Of a DNA stretch of 64,000 nucleotides, positions 62,618-64,000 are shown in pieces. The stretch covers positions 1-64,000 of the forward strand of contig NZ_UYXQ01000020.1 in the NCBI RefSeq assembly GCF_900624995.1. Direction: 5' to 3'. The stretch is from Pseudomonas antarctica. Lineage in GTDB: Bacteria; Pseudomonadota; Gammaproteobacteria; Pseudomonadales; Pseudomonadaceae. The notes below the pieces were generated by a model, which was not told the DNA's origin, searched no databases, and saw only the letters and a list, made by a program, of their open reading frames with translations. Position numbers and translations under genes: made by a program. Each line of letters starts with the position of its first letter. The stretch's first letter is position 1.

Positions 62618-63436
62618 ATGAAAACGACGCTTGCAGCTCTGTCCCTCACCGCCCTTCTCGCCCCAACTGTCAGCCAGGCAGCCGAGGCACCGATAACCGC
62701 CAAGCAATACGCCAGCGTGCTCGCCGGCAGTTGGCGCGACCCGGCCAACAGCGCGCGCGACGGCTATCGCCATCCGCAGCAGACACTGGCGTTTTTCGGT
62801 TTGGGCGCCAAGCAGACCGTGATCGAAATGACCCCAGGCGGTGGCTGGTACAGCGAAATACTGGCGCCATTGCTCAAGGACCACGGGCATTACATCGCCG
62901 CCGTACAGGCCGCGAGCAGCAGCGCCTACGCACGCACCGCCGAAGAGAACCTGAAAAATAAATTCGCCGCCGACCCGGCGCGTTATGCCAAGGCCCAGGT
63001 GGTGGCGTTCGACCCTAAGGCGCCGGTATTCGGCAAGCCTGCCTCGGCCGATGCCGTGCTGACCTTTCGCAATGTGCATAACTGGGTAGCGGCCGACACT
63101 GCAAACGCTACGTTCAGTGCGTTTTACGCCGTGCTCAAACCGGGTGGCGTGCTGGGTGTAGAAGATCACCGCGCCAAGAACGGGGCGGATCTGGGAGCGA
63201 TCAAGGACAGTGGTTACGTGACCACCGCGCAGGTGGTGAAGCTAGCCACCGATGCCGGGTTTGAGCTGGCGGGGCAAAGCGAGGTGAATGCCAACCCCAA
63301 AGACACCAAGGACTATCCGGGTGGCGTGTGGACGTTGCCGCCGACGTTGAAGCTGGGGGAGCAGGACAAGGCCAAGTATGTGGCGATTGGGGAATCGGAT
63401 CGGATGACGTTGCGGTTTGTGAAGCCGGCTAAATAA
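62618..63436 (+). CDS. Exported class I methyltransferase-like protein
   Basis: 272 residues from ATG 62618 (ATG 62612 also in frame). A signal peptide of about 22 residues (AALSLTALLAPTVSQA-AE) precedes a SAM-methyltransferase fold: EMTPGGGWYSEILAPLL (motif I variant), LTFRNVHNW, and AFYAVLKPGGVLGVEDHR. An exported methyltransferase is odd since SAM is cytosolic; such proteins are common in proteobacteria and their role is unknown. Confidence 0.85.
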   Translation: MKTTLAALSLTALLAPTVSQAAEAPITAKQYASVLAGSWRDPANSARDGYRHPQQTLAFFGLGAKQTVIEMTPGGGWYSEILAPLLKDHGHYIAAVQAASSSAYARTAEENLKNKFAADPARYAKAQVVAFDPKAPVFGKPASADAVLTFRNVHNWVAADTANATFSAFYAVLKPGGVLGVEDHRAKNGADLGAIKDSGYVTTAQVVKLATDAGFELAGQSEVNANPKDTKDYPGGVWTLPPTLKLGEQDKAKYVAIGESDRMTLRFVKPAK

Positions 63437-63454
63437 CCCCATGTGAAATGCAAC

Positions 63455-63488
63455 CCAACGGTGGGAGCAAACCTGCTCCCACCGTTGG
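63455..63488. terminator. Perfect 15-base-pair hairpin between convergent genes
   Basis: CCAACGGTGGGAGCA and TGCTCCCACCGTTGG around AACC. It has REP-like GTGGGAG sequence and lies between the methyltransferase-like gene and def. Confidence 0.7.
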
Positions 63489-63507
63489 ACCTCACTGGGC
63501 CTGGAAG

Positions 63508-64000
63508 CTATTCGTCCGCTGTCGGATCCATGTCTGGAAACATCACTTCGATAAACCCGAACTTGCTGAAGTCGGTAATCCGCGACGGGTACAACCGGCC
63601 GATCAGGTGATCGCATTCATGCTGCACCACCCGCGCGTGGAAGCCCTCGGCAATACGCACAATCGGCTCGCCTTTAGGGTCGAAACCCTCGTAGCGAATC
63701 TGCTGATAACGGTCCACGGCGCCACGCAGCCCGGGCACGGACAGGCAGCCTTCGTAGCCCTCTTCCAGCACTGGGCTGAGCGGCGTGATCAATGGGTTGA
63801 TCAGGATGGTCTGCGTCACTGGCGGTGCGTCCGGGTAGCGTTCACTGGCCTCAAAACCAAAGATCACCAGTTGCAGGTCGACACCAATCTGCGGGGCGGC
63901 AAGGCCGACGCCGCCGACGTGTTCCATGGTCTGGAACATGTCATCAATCAACTGCCACAGCTCAGGGCTGTCGAACATCTCCGGCGGAACCGGTGAAGCA
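63508..64000 (-). CDS. def: Peptide deformylase, 5' end outside the window
   Basis: 164 codons visible. All three motifs are present: [18 protein letters not shown] with the metal Cys, and QHECDH with the metal His pair and catalytic Glu. Removes formyl from N-formylmethionine of new proteins. The visible frame starts [12 protein letters not shown] at the window edge; the true start lies beyond 64000. It stands alone here, not next to fmt, so it may be a second deformylase copy. Confidence 0.93.
   Translation of the reverse strand, partial: ASPVPPEMFDSPELWQLIDDMFQTMEHVGGVGLAAPQIGVDLQLVIFGFEASERYPDAPPVTQTILINPLITPLSPVLEEGYEGCLSVPGLRGAVDRYQQIRYEGFDPKGEPIVRIAEGFHARVVQHECDHLIGRLYPSRITDFSKFGFIEVMFPDMDPTADE

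Noticed and set aside
1-64000. tRNA, rRNA, integrase or transposase genes
   Set aside because: None recognised on either strand; the island at 394-5337 has no visible attachment site repeats.

Overview
The window looks like a chromosomal segment of a Pseudomonas of the fluorescens group. The evidence is the GC-rich codon use, the many REP/REPIN palindromes of the kind that end in GCTCCCACA, and gene families typical of that genus (gntR-gntK-gntP cluster, pxpA-pxpB-pxpC, DUF6124 leader gene, BdlA-like PAS-PAS-MCP receptors, many LysR regulators). Both ends are cut inside genes: nrdB on the left and a peptide deformylase on the right. I see no rRNA, tRNA, CRISPR array, transposase or integrase.

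Bases 1-5340 form a small defence/prophage-like island behind nrdB. An AT-rich three-gene operon (SIR2-domain protein, HerA-type ATPase, KTSC-domain protein) begins 14 bases after the nrdB terminator. It is followed by what reads as a phage-type immunity cassette: a promoter, a candidate C4 antisense RNA with duplicated target sites, a 32-codon leader ORF that was too short to be listed among long ORFs, and a Bro-N antirepressor-like gene that overlaps the leader stop. An HNH endonuclease follows. From 5396 the ordinary chromosome resumes.

5.4-28 kb: a HAD phosphatase; a LysR-regulated argininosuccinate-lyase-like enzyme with an amino-acid ABC importer and an MFS transporter; a small accessory patch (zinc-site protein, DUF6933-like operon with two suspicious reading-frame positions, SOS-box-controlled HTH gene, P-loop kinase-like gene, SDR remnant); an amidase and an amidase-like protein without catalytic domain; a metallo-beta-lactamase-fold hydrolase divergent from a TetR regulator with a palindromic operator between them; a MASE2-GGDEF cyclase; a PAS-PAS chemoreceptor; DUF1003; a LysR/glutamine-amidotransferase-like/ABM cluster; GlpQ.

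28-51 kb: PepSY protein, GAF histidine kinase, membrane chemoreceptor, ZntB-like and Pit transporters separated by a repeat-rich 0.8 kb gap, the pxpCBA 5-oxoprolinase operon with a divergent LysR, a scarred LysR/SDR/LysR region, a PACE efflux gene with divergent LysR, an ECF sigma/SRPBCC/YciI/SnoaL operon, alaC, and the gluconate genes gntP, gntK and gntR with three matching operators.

51-64 kb: a structured leader and its DUF6124 gene, GST, uronate-dehydrogenase-like and MFS genes, orphan ABC binding proteins, a second PAS-PAS-MCP receptor, LysR/GST, a FecI-like sigma factor that has lost its middle, a phnD-like remnant, a 38-codon lysine-rich gene, a GNAT, an exported methyltransferase-like protein and peptide deformylase.

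Two themes stand out: the SIR2-HerA-KTSC/C4/Bro-N/HNH island, and a run of genes carrying deletion scars (16.2, 39.8, 40.5, 61.2 and 61.6 kb).
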